Shown here: one piece after another, positions 7,418 through 14,452 of the stretch
Position numbering within the stretch: the first letter of the stretch is position 1
Layout: each line of letters begins with the position of its first letter
Assembly: GCF_014269395.1 (NCBI RefSeq)
Contig: NZ_JACOGK010000013.1
Coordinates: 6,279-70,278, forward strand
Direction: 5' to 3'
Length of the DNA: 64,000 nt
Source of the DNA: Megasphaera hominis
Lineage (GTDB): Bacteria > Bacillota > Negativicutes > Veillonellales > Megasphaeraceae
The notes under the pieces: model-generated
The model's database searches: none
The model's input: the letters and a program-made list of their open reading frames with translations, nothing else
What the model was told of the DNA's origin: nothing
Translations under genes and position numbers: made by a program

Positions 7418-7693
7418 ATGGAATTAGTACAAGGTGAAAATAAATTTTGTATTAAAGATGACTCCGGTAAAATCCTGGGAGAAATAGATTTCCTCGCTGA
7501 TCAAAATGGAAAATACGATATCGTTCATACAGAAGTGGATCCGTCTTTAGGCGGCCAGGGCTGGGCCGGCAAGCTCGTGCAGGCAGCCGCTGATTATATC
7601 CGCAGTGAAGGCAAGAAGACCAGTGCTTCCTGTTCGTATGCGTCGCGTTGGCTTCAGCGCCATAAAGAGTATGACGATATTTATGAACCGTAA
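7418..7693 (+). CDS. Small GNAT-type N-acetyltransferase (YidJ/YjdJ-like)
   Basis: 91 residues, the length of the compact GCN5-related acetyltransferases. The core motif is VDPSLGGQGWAGKLVQAAADY, the acetyl-CoA loop (Gly-rich), followed by a conserved SCSYASRWLQRHKEY end typical of this subfamily. AAGGAG precedes the ATG. The substrate is unknown for the family. It is transcribed alone from the extended -10 upstream; the queuosine promoter lies right after its stop. Confidence 0.88.
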   Translation: MELVQGENKFCIKDDSGKILGEIDFLADQNGKYDIVHTEVDPSLGGQGWAGKLVQAAADYIRSEGKKTSASCSYASRWLQRHKEYDDIYEP

Positions 7694-7702
7694 GCTCGTG
7701 CA

Positions 7703-7731
7703 TTGACAGTTCTTTTCTCTGCGTGTACAAT
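7703..7731 (+). promoter_or_regulatory. Promoter of queuosine operon
   Basis: TTGACA (7703-7708), 17-base spacer, TACAAT (7726-7731). Start near 7738, leaving a 120-base leader that holds the preQ1 riboswitch. Confidence 0.85.
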
Positions 7732-7750
7732 AAAATAGTTGTAATGCAGA

Positions 7751-7790
7751 CCGACAGTTCGTTTGTACCATCCTGTCGTAAAACAAAACC
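7751..7790 (+). promoter_or_regulatory. preQ1-I riboswitch aptamer
   Basis: P1 stem CGACAG (7752-7757) / CTGTCG (7773-7778) encloses a 15-base loop starting TTCG and containing GTACC. An A-rich tail, TAAAACAAAACC, follows; its AAAC can pair with GTTT in the loop as the class I pseudoknot. The tail closely resembles that of the well-studied Thermoanaerobacter preQ1 aptamer. The downstream genes are queuosine genes, and a terminator sits 20 bases on, so ligand binding should switch transcription off. Confidence 0.8.
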
Positions 7791-7810
7791 AGGACTTGTT
7801 CTTTGTCATG

Positions 7811-7842
7811 AACAGCCCCGTCGTCTGCGGGGCTGCTTTTTT
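7811..7842 (+). terminator. Riboswitch-controlled terminator before queD
   Basis: CAGCCCC...GGGGCTG stem with a T7 tail, between the preQ1 aptamer and queD. A competing GTTC/GAAC pairing just upstream could act as antiterminator. Confidence 0.85.
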
Positions 7843-7857
7843 TATAGGAGAAGTACC

Positions 7858-8277
7858 ATGTATTATTTAAAGACCGAACAGTGCTTTGATGCGGCCCATT
7901 TCCTCCAGGGCTATGACGGAAAATGCCATAACCTGCACGGCCACCGCTGGCGCGTCGTCGTCGAAATTAAGGCGGACACACTCCAGGAAGGCCGTCAGTG
8001 CCGTGGTATGGTCATCGATTTCTCGGAATTAAAGCACGTTTTGAAGGATATTTGTGACTATTTTGATCATTCCTTTATTTTTGAAAAGAACTCCCTGCGT
8101 CCCCTTACGCTGGCAGCTCTTAGGGCTGAAGATTTTTGTCTGCGAGAAGTGCCCTTCCGGCCGACGGCAGAAGAGTTTTCCCGCTACATATATGAAACCA
8201 TTCAGGCGAAGGGCTATGACCTGTCCCGTGTGGATGTTTATGAAACGCCAAATAATTGTGCATCCTACGGAGGCTGA
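7858..8277 (+). CDS. queD: 6-carboxy-5,6,7,8-tetrahydropterin synthase
   Basis: 139 residues. The ATG at 7858 follows TAGGAG; earlier in-frame starts would include the riboswitch terminator. It converts 7,8-dihydroneopterin triphosphate to 6-carboxytetrahydropterin, the second step to the queuosine precursor preQ0. Zinc ligands are His in DAAHFL and the pair in LHGH; the catalytic Cys precedes in GKCHNLHGH. The conserved end PTAEEFSRYI and YETPNNCASY support QueD over other 6-pyruvoyltetrahydropterin synthase relatives. First gene of a tightly packed trio under the preQ1 riboswitch. Confidence 0.96.
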   Translation: MYYLKTEQCFDAAHFLQGYDGKCHNLHGHRWRVVVEIKADTLQEGRQCRGMVIDFSELKHVLKDICDYFDHSFIFEKNSLRPLTLAALRAEDFCLREVPFRPTAEEFSRYIYETIQAKGYDLSRVDVYETPNNCASYGG

Positions 8278-8279
8278 CC

Positions 8280-8942
8280 ATGAAAGTAGTCGAACTATTT
8301 ACGAGTATCAACGGCGAAGGTACGCGGGCTGGGGAACTGGCTGTCTTCGTCCGTTTCCAGGGCTGTAATCTGCGCTGCAGCTATTGTGATACCATGTGGG
8401 CTAATGAAAGGGACTGTGCGTATACGGAGCTTACGCCGGCAGAAATTACAGACCGCATTTTGGCAACGGGGATCCGTAACGTTACGCTGACAGGGGGCGA
8501 ACCCTTGCTGCAGCCACAGCTGACGGAACTCTTACAGGCATTGGCGGCGCATCCGGAATTACGTGTAGAGATCGAGACCAATGGCGCCGTGAGCCTGGCT
8601 CCCTTTGGCATAGAGGCACCGTGGCGGCCTGTATTTACGATGGACTATAAGCTGCCGTCGAGCGGCTGGGAACAAGCCATGGTGACGGAAAATTTTTCTC
8701 TCCTCGAGGCAGCTGATACAGTTAAGTTCGTTTCGGGCAGCCTGGCTGATCTGGAACGGGCCCGGGACATTATAGAACAATATGACCTGACGCACCGTTG
8801 TCACGTGTACTTGAGCCCTATCTTTGGGGCCATTGAGCCCGTCGCTATGGTAGAATTTATGAAACAGCACAAACTGAATGATGTGCGTCTGCAAATCCAA
8901 ATCCACAAGGTGATTTGGGATCCGCAAAAACGAGGTGTATGA
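8280..8942 (+). CDS. queE: 7-carboxy-7-deazaguanine synthase (radical SAM)
   Basis: 220 residues, ATG two bases after the queD stop with GGAGG upstream. The radical SAM cluster motif is CNLRCSYC near residue 30, followed by [10 protein letters not shown], the SAM-binding region. It contracts 6-carboxytetrahydropterin to 7-carboxy-7-deazaguanine, the third queuosine step. The N-terminal [13 protein letters not shown] is typical of QueE. Translational coupling with queD is likely. QueC and QueF, which would finish preQ1, are not in this window. Confidence 0.95.
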   Translation: MKVVELFTSINGEGTRAGELAVFVRFQGCNLRCSYCDTMWANERDCAYTELTPAEITDRILATGIRNVTLTGGEPLLQPQLTELLQALAAHPELRVEIETNGAVSLAPFGIEAPWRPVFTMDYKLPSSGWEQAMVTENFSLLEAADTVKFVSGSLADLERARDIIEQYDLTHRCHVYLSPIFGAIEPVAMVEFMKQHKLNDVRLQIQIHKVIWDPQKRGV

Positions 8943-8943
8943 C

Positions 8944-9513
8944 ATGATTGATACGAAAGCAATAGAAGAACATATCCGCGGCATTCTCGTCGCCCTCGGC
9001 GAAGATCCCAATCGGGAGGGTCTCGTGGAAACGCCTAAACGCGTAGCCAAGATGTATGAAGAAGTCTTTGCCGGTATGAATTACACGAATCATGAGCTGG
9101 CGGATCTTTTGAACAAGACCTTTTCGGAAGACGACGGTACGACCGACAGCGATCAGGTCGTTGTCATGAAGGATATCGATCTCTTTTCGTATTGTGAACA
9201 TCACATGGCACTCATGTATGATATGAAGGCTACTGTGGCTTATATCCCTAAAGGTAAGGTCATCGGCCTTTCCAAGATTGCCCGTATGTGCGATATGGCC
9301 GGCCGGCGGTTGCAGCTGCAAGAACGGCTGGGCCGGGATATTGCCGATATTCTTAGTGAAATTACAGGCAGCCAGGATATTGCCGTAATCCTTGAAGGCC
9401 GGCACAGCTGTGTCAGTGCCAGAGGTATTAAGAAAACGAATGCCAAGACAAAAACCGTGGAATTACGGGGCCGTTTTAAAGACGAAACAGCCTTGCAGCT
9501 GTACTTACATTGA
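8944..9513 (+). CDS. folE: GTP cyclohydrolase I
   Basis: 189 residues. The start is the ATG at 8944, one base after the queE stop, with GAGGTG upstream. The enzyme opens GTP to 7,8-dihydroneopterin triphosphate, the QueD substrate, and also feeds folate. Zinc and catalytic motifs are present: YCEHHMALM, the GLSKIARM segment and the final [11 protein letters not shown]. It is translationally coupled to queDE, so here it probably serves queuosine first. Ends at a strong bidirectional hairpin. Confidence 0.96.
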   Translation: MIDTKAIEEHIRGILVALGEDPNREGLVETPKRVAKMYEEVFAGMNYTNHELADLLNKTFSEDDGTTDSDQVVVMKDIDLFSYCEHHMALMYDMKATVAYIPKGKVIGLSKIARMCDMAGRRLQLQERLGRDIADILSEITGSQDIAVILEGRHSCVSARGIKKTNAKTKTVELRGRFKDETALQLYLH

Positions 9514-9563
9514 AAAAGGACGTTATCTGTAGCAGAGCGGAAGCTACAGATAACGTCCTTTTT
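9513..9563. terminator. Bidirectional terminator folE / LD-carboxypeptidase
   Basis: Perfect 21-bp stem with a 9-base loop, A5 at the left edge and T5 at the right edge, so it works on both strands between convergent genes. It overlaps the last base of the folE stop codon. Confidence 0.93.
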
Positions 9564-9565
9564 AG

Positions 9566-10630
9566 TTAGCGGGCGGCGCTTTCCAGAATTTCCAGCTGGG
9601 CCGTACCGTCTGCGTTGGCCGTCACGCGGGCCGGAATCCCTAAAGGCAAAAACATATTATCCCGCGTATGGCCTGCAGGCAGGCCCTTGATAGCTGGCTT
9701 GCCTGAAAGTTTGGCATAGTGGGCGATGATGGCTGCAAGCTCCGGATCGTCATTGCGGTCGCCGTCACTGTCAGGGAAATTACCAAAAACAATGGCCTTG
9801 ACGCGGCTCAAAAGACCGTTTTGATAGAGCTGCAGGAGATCTCTGTCAAGTTTATAGGGACTTTCGTCTGTATCTTCAAGAAAGAGAATGGCACCGTCCC
9901 CTTTTAATTCGTAGGGCGTACCGGCCAGGGACGCGAGGATAGTAATGTTGCCACCGGCCAGACGGCCTTCGGCAGTACCCGGAACCAGCGTCGTCAAGGT
10001 ATCGCCTGCCGGCAGGGACACGTTTCCGGGAGGGCTTGTCCGGACCAGACCTTCTTCGAACTGATAGAGCGTATAGGCTGTCGTAGCGTGGGTCAGGGAC
10101 GTGAGCATAGGACCGTGCACAGTGACTAGCTGACAGCGTTCTCCTAAGACGGTGTGCAAGGCCGTGATATCACTGTAGCCGATAAAGAGCTTAGGGTGCT
10201 TAGCAATCGTGTCGTAATCGAGCAAACCTAAAAGCCGGGCTGAGCCATAGCCACCACGTAGGCAGAGAATTGCTTTAACTGAATCGTCAGCAAAAAAATC
10301 GTTCATATCTTTAGCACGGACCGCGTCGGTACCGGCGAGATATGTTCCTTCAGCCGTCGCAGATGCACCTAGCTTGACGTGGTAGCCCATCGCTTCCAGA
10401 AGTGCGACTTCGGCAGGCAGTTCGTCGTTGAGCGCATGCGAAGCCGGGGCAATGACGCCAATCGTATCGCCTGGCTGTAAGGCAGGGCCGCGCTGGCGCC
10501 GCCCGGTGAACGCAGCGTAATGCCAGGATAAGGCCGGCATTACCTGTGGTATGACGTACCAGCACGTGCCTGCCAGCAATAGGGCACAGAGTAAGCCTAA
10601 AAATAGGCGATGATGTTTTTTTTGATACAT
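9566..10630 (-). CDS. Membrane-anchored LD-carboxypeptidase (peptidase family S66)
   Basis: 354 residues. An N-terminal hydrophobic segment (about 8-28) is a signal or anchor, then the S66 fold: LQPGDTIGVIAPAS, CLRGGYGSARLL, and the catalytic Ser in GYSDITALH, Glu in FLEDTDE and His near PAGHTRDN. S66 enzymes trim the terminal D-Ala from murein tetrapeptides for recycling (LdcA) or cleave related peptides (MccF). Cytoplasmic LdcA usually lacks a signal, so this one likely acts outside the membrane. Convergent with folE; separate from the TetR gene by a hairpin. Confidence 0.9.
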   Translation of the reverse strand: MYQKKHHRLFLGLLCALLLAGTCWYVIPQVMPALSWHYAAFTGRRQRGPALQPGDTIGVIAPASHALNDELPAEVALLEAMGYHVKLGASATAEGTYLAGTDAVRAKDMNDFFADDSVKAILCLRGGYGSARLLGLLDYDTIAKHPKLFIGYSDITALHTVLGERCQLVTVHGPMLTSLTHATTAYTLYQFEEGLVRTSPPGNVSLPAGDTLTTLVPGTAEGRLAGGNITILASLAGTPYELKGDGAILFLEDTDESPYKLDRDLLQLYQNGLLSRVKAIVFGNFPDSDGDRNDDPELAAIIAHYAKLSGKPAIKGLPAGHTRDNMFLPLGIPARVTANADGTAQLEILESAAR

Positions 10631-10674
10631 GACCAGAACCTCACAATCTTGACTCTATGCCAGTATAACACAAA

Positions 10675-10710
10675 TACCGGGAAAGAAGAAAAGCTTCTTC
10701 TTTCCCGGTA
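10675..10710 (-). terminator. Terminator after TetR gene
   Basis: 16-bp arms TACCGGGAAAGAAGAA/TTCTTCTTTCCCGGTA around AAGC, just after the TetR stop on the minus strand. The T tract is short, so strength is uncertain. Confidence 0.7.
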
Positions 10711-10722
10711 ACGGTGACATGT

Positions 10723-11355
10723 TTATTTTTCAACGATTCCTTTGACAGTCCCCATGACAGCCGTAACGGCCATGTCAGGTAAAGAAGGGGCCTGCGGATT
10801 CATGCACCAAAGGACTTCGACGCCGATCAAGGAGGAGAGAAGCAAGAGGATCATTGCGTCTTCCGACCGGTCCTGGCCGATGATGCCTTCATCCTTGCCG
10901 GACTGTAATATCTTTCGTAAGCACTTGATGAGGCGGCGGTCATTCCCGTAGAAATTAAATTCACGATAGGAAAAATAATTGGAGATAATTGCTTTAATGA
11001 TCCCCTTACCGCGTTTTTCATATTGAATATATGAGAGGCGGATAAATTCTTCCATCATGATCAGAAATGGCTGGCCCTTAATTCGGGTATATACCTTCTC
11101 ATAAATATCATCGGACTGCTGAAACGTGTAGAGAATCAGGGCATCCTTTGTTTCAAAATAGTTGTAGAAGCTGCCCTTCGCTACGTTAGCGGCTGTCGTA
11201 ATATCCTCAATGGTTACATTTTCAAACCCTTTTTCATTGATGATTTTTACGGCTGTATCGTAGATGCGGTTTTTGGTTTGGATAGCCTGGAGCTGCCTTC
11301 GCGTCAGGGGCTTGACGGGAGAACTTTCTGGCGGTAAGGCGTGTCTTGGTGGCAT
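10723..11355 (-). CDS. TetR/AcrR-family transcriptional regulator
   Basis: 210 residues. The ATG at 11355 follows GGGGAG; a start ten codons upstream lacks a site. The N-terminal helix-turn-helix is clear: AAVKIINEKGFENVTIEDITTAANVAKGSFYNYFETKDAL, roughly residues 37-75. The C-terminal ligand domain is divergent, so the inducer is unknown. The gene is transcribed alone between two hairpins. The YkvI-like transporter and opine dehydrogenase lie upstream on the same strand and are possible targets, but this is only a neighbourhood guess. Confidence 0.93.
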   Translation of the reverse strand: MPPRHALPPESSPVKPLTRRQLQAIQTKNRIYDTAVKIINEKGFENVTIEDITTAANVAKGSFYNYFETKDALILYTFQQSDDIYEKVYTRIKGQPFLIMMEEFIRLSYIQYEKRGKGIIKAIISNYFSYREFNFYGNDRRLIKCLRKILQSGKDEGIIGQDRSEDAMILLLLSSLIGVEVLWCMNPQAPSLPDMAVTAVMGTVKGIVEK

Positions 11356-11481
11356 AATTATCTCCCCTTTGAAAGAGAAACGCACTGCATAGGAATGGAA
11401 AACAATTCTTAATGGCTTACAGTATACGGTATTTCCTGAAAAATGTAAAGTTCCATTCCTTATTGATATGATTGGATGTGT

Positions 11482-11521
11482 AATAAAAGCCCTGTAGCAA
11501 AATCCATACAGGGCTTTTATT
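11482..11521 (-). terminator. Terminator after YkvI-like transporter gene
   Basis: 15-bp arms AATAAAAGCCCTGTA/TACAGGGCTTTTATT around a 10-base loop. It lies downstream of the transporter gene on the minus strand. Confidence 0.85.
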
Positions 11522-11577
11522 AGAGCATGGTAAGACAGTCTGTTTACTTATAAAAAGATGCTACTCATAAGAACGTC

Positions 11578-12744
11578 TTAATGGGACGCCGTATTATGTG
11601 TGGCTTCTATCGTTTTGTCAGTACTTTCTTCGGAAATGCCCTGACGTTCTTCATGACGCACGCGGATAAACTTAATAATCATCAAGACAGCCAGAAGATC
11701 ACCGGAAAAGCCGAGGATCGAGTAGACAATATTGACGATGACACTGAAGGGAATAAACGTACCGCCAATGGCACCAAAGGCAGCCGTACCGAAAATAATG
11801 GCATACGATTTTTTACTTCCTTCTACAGCAAAACGGTCAGAAAGGAGGAAGAGCATGCCTGTAGCCGTAGTAAAAATCCCGAGGATGATAACGATCGAAT
11901 ACGGGAAGGCTAACATGGGCAGTGTGTGCTGAATGGCTGCCAGCATAGGAATCTGTGTGCCGGCAACGGCGTCGAGATTGATCATCAGGGCGACGGCAAC
12001 GGCCATAGCAGCGCTAAAGAGGAAAATAGCGGAGCAGAAGGCGGCGACGCCAGCCTGTTTCGTGTTGCTTAATAATTTACCCATAGACGTAACCCACGGC
12101 AATGCCAGCGTCAAAATGCCAGAGTAGAATAACCCTGCCATAATCGGGTTGGTTTCGCCAAAGAAACTAGGCTGCAGGATAATTCCTTCTTCTACGTAGG
12201 TCTGTGTATTGGCCGCAGCAGCTATAGGCGACTGGTCGGCTGTGACGATCATGTATAAGCCACAGAAAATCGTAAAGGACATGATGACGATACCGATGGA
12301 ACCCAAGACATCAACGAGCTTGCGCAGGCCCAGGCAGGCTACAGCCGAGCAGATAACTGCCATGAAAAGAGTACCTACGTATTCCGGTGTACCAAAATAT
12401 TGGTTCAACGTAGCCCCGCTGCCGGTAATCATGACGAGAACGAAGGCGACCAAGGTAATATATACGTAATAATCAAAAAGACGGCCCAGATGCTTGCCGC
12501 AGAAATAGTAGTAATACTGGTTAGGCTTCTTAAAGGTTTTTAGGAACCCTGTGCGGTACATGATGAAGTTGGTGATCATCGTAAAAATAATGGCAATGGC
12601 GAAAACCAGGAAGGGCGTATAGCCGCCCCAGGAAACGAAAAACTGTGTGATTTCATTGCCTGTGGCAAAGCCGGAGCCAATATGATAGGCTGTATAAGCG
12701 CCAGCCAGTTTAATGGCTGTGCCGTAACCGACGTTTTTACTCAT
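11578..12744 (-). CDS. YkvI-like APC/LeuT-fold membrane transporter
   Basis: 388 residues with about ten hydrophobic helices. The first helix has AYHIGSGFATGNEITQFF, the unwound glycine-rich substrate motif of LeuT-fold carriers, as in the YkvI family. The C-terminal ~25 residues are hydrophilic. Substrates of this family are not established; amino acids or related amines are likely. The opine dehydrogenase gene lies 101 bp upstream on the same strand, separated by a terminator, hinting that the carrier moves an opine or its amino-acid precursor. Confidence 0.82.
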   Translation of the reverse strand: MSKNVGYGTAIKLAGAYTAYHIGSGFATGNEITQFFVSWGGYTPFLVFAIAIIFTMITNFIMYRTGFLKTFKKPNQYYYYFCGKHLGRLFDYYVYITLVAFVLVMITGSGATLNQYFGTPEYVGTLFMAVICSAVACLGLRKLVDVLGSIGIVIMSFTIFCGLYMIVTADQSPIAAAANTQTYVEEGIILQPSFFGETNPIMAGLFYSGILTLALPWVTSMGKLLSNTKQAGVAAFCSAIFLFSAAMAVAVALMINLDAVAGTQIPMLAAIQHTLPMLAFPYSIVIILGIFTTATGMLFLLSDRFAVEGSKKSYAIIFGTAAFGAIGGTFIPFSVIVNIVYSILGFSGDLLAVLMIIKFIRVRHEERQGISEESTDKTIEATHNTASH

Positions 12745-12788
12745 AATTAGTCTCTCCTCTCAAAGAAGGTAGCTGTGAGTTGATAGAA

Positions 12789-12825
12789 TAAAACGAGCTG
12801 TATAAGGTGTATACAGCTCGTTTTA
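12789..12825 (-). terminator. Terminator after opine dehydrogenase gene
   Basis: 16-bp arms TAAAACGAGCTGTATA/TATACAGCTCGTTTTA with a 5-base loop; the minus strand ends in T tract. Partial read-through to the transporter gene is possible. Confidence 0.88.
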
Positions 12826-12845
12826 TGACTTCTGCTAATTTACGA

Positions 12846-14114
12846 TTATGCTTTCGGTGTAAACTTGCCTTCGCGCAGATAGCTTTGGAGCTGTTCGTCA
12901 GTCATATGGCCGATGTCCAGATAATCCAAGGTGTATTTGCTCTGAGCAGCCAGATCGCGTTTCAACATGGTGCTGGCAAGAAGAATCATCGAGTCTATAA
13001 TCGGCGTCGGAACATTGTATTTCTTACCTAACTGACTCATGAGGTAGCAGCCTACAGGAACGTCTTCTGTGATGTAGCGGTTTTCCAGATCGAACGGGCC
13101 ATCACCGAAGAAGTTTTCATATTTTTCATCAAACGGAACGGCGAAATCAGGTCCCATATATTCTTTGCCGTACATCGTCGTGCGGGAGAAGAAGTCTTCA
13201 TAATTTACTGTGCAAAGACCGATGTGCATGGCTTTAGACAATGCTTTTTCTTCTTCCCAGAACTGGGCCTGTACTTCGGCAATAGCCGGGCAAAGAGCGA
13301 AACCATAGAGGGAATAGTTCTTCTTTTCCTGGTCGAGGACTTTGTCGAAGTTCTGCATGGTCGAGACGCCTAATACAGTACCCGGTACGTGGATAACGGG
13401 GTTAACGTTAGAAAGGTTAATATCGAGAACGGTATTGCCTTCTACAAACCCGTGATGGAATTCTTCGCCCTTTTGGGAAATGGTGACTTCCCCTTCTGCA
13501 TCGATAATAGCGCCAAAGGCCGGAATATAATAGGCAGAAGCCATAAAGGCTTCGTTATCGGTCATTGGCAGTGCGCAGCCCCGAATCGTCGTAATGCGGT
13601 CTTCAACCTTGCATTCGTTGGTTACGACGCCACCGCGTTTTACGACGCGGATACCGTATGGTGCAGTATACCAGGCGCCGACGATAACTTTCTTCGTGCA
13701 GTTCATTTCACGCATCAGTTTGCGAAGAACAAGGCTGCCGCAGTTATCCGGCAGAATATGGATGACCTGGCCATCTTCGAGAAGCGGAACGAGTTCCCGG
13801 AAGATCGTTTCATGGGCAATGGCAACGGCTGCGACGATGATGATGCCGGCGCCTTTAACGGCTTTAGCCATATCGTCTGTTGCCAGGGCTAATTTGACGG
13901 TCCCTTTGCGCTGGTAACCAAAATAACTGAACTGGTTGCCGCTCAAGGTAATCCCCGTTTTTTCAATATTGGTGAAGTTTCTCTTGGCAAATGCCGGCTG
14001 ATCCCAAATGCGGACTTCTTTGCCTGCAAGTGCACAATCGGCTGCCATAGTTTTACCAACGGCGCCACCACCCAAAACTGCAATCGGTTTGTCTTTCAAA
14101 TAACTCATGTCCAT
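12846..14114 (-). CDS. Opine dehydrogenase (NAD(P) octopine/nopaline dehydrogenase family)
   Basis: 422 residues. The ATG at 14114 is chosen because AGAGGAGG lies eight bases upstream. An N-terminal Rossmann fold (PIAVLGGGAVGKTMAAD, residues about 8-25) binds NAD(P)H. The C-terminal helical domain of the octopine dehydrogenase family has the catalytic His region at NPVIHVPGTVLG and a long helical tail. Enzymes of this family reductively join an amino acid to a 2-oxo acid, or run the reverse. The substrate cannot be told. Its leader holds a 19-bp palindrome and a good promoter; the transporter gene follows. Confidence 0.87.
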   Translation of the reverse strand: MDMSYLKDKPIAVLGGGAVGKTMAADCALAGKEVRIWDQPAFAKRNFTNIEKTGITLSGNQFSYFGYQRKGTVKLALATDDMAKAVKGAGIIIVAAVAIAHETIFRELVPLLEDGQVIHILPDNCGSLVLRKLMREMNCTKKVIVGAWYTAPYGIRVVKRGGVVTNECKVEDRITTIRGCALPMTDNEAFMASAYYIPAFGAIIDAEGEVTISQKGEEFHHGFVEGNTVLDINLSNVNPVIHVPGTVLGVSTMQNFDKVLDQEKKNYSLYGFALCPAIAEVQAQFWEEEKALSKAMHIGLCTVNYEDFFSRTTMYGKEYMGPDFAVPFDEKYENFFGDGPFDLENRYITEDVPVGCYLMSQLGKKYNVPTPIIDSMILLASTMLKRDLAAQSKYTLDYLDIGHMTDEQLQSYLREGKFTPKA

Positions 14115-14149
14115 ACGAATAACCTCCTCTAAATACATATATTATTTAC

Positions 14150-14168
14150 ATTTAGGCTCTGCCTAAAT
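14150..14168. promoter_or_regulatory. Palindrome in opine dehydrogenase leader
   Basis: ATTTAGGC TCT GCCTAAAT, perfect 8-bp arms, between the promoter at 14214-14242 and the start codon at 14114. It may be an operator or an mRNA hairpin. Confidence 0.45.
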
Positions 14169-14213
14169 AAATTGACTTTAATTCACTGACTTACGGTCAT
14201 TTATCTTGACTAA

Positions 14214-14242
14214 AGTATCTCATGTTTCTTTTATCATGTCAA
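14214..14242 (-). promoter_or_regulatory. Promoter of opine dehydrogenase gene
   Basis: On the minus strand: TTGACA (14242-14237), 17-base spacer ending TGA, then GATACT (14219-14214). Confidence 0.7.
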
Positions 14243-14306
14243 TAGGTTGTTTTTATTATTCGAAAAAATCATTAAAATAATCATTTGATATGAAAAAATG
14301 TAATAA

Positions 14307-14347
14307 AAATACCAGGGACTTTCGCCTGGAGGCTGTCCCTGGTATTT
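14307..14347 (-). terminator. Terminator after tex
   Basis: 13-bp arms AAATACCAGGGAC/GTCCCTGGTATTT; on the minus strand the stem is followed by a T-rich tract. It lies 105 bp beyond the tex stop. Confidence 0.85.
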
Positions 14348-14452
14348 AAAATAGCTATTACGTAGGATGAGATTGCAAAAATCTTGCCTAAAATATAACA
14401 AATATGCTACAATAATACGCGCCGATTTCCGTCTAGTACAGGAAAATCGGCA

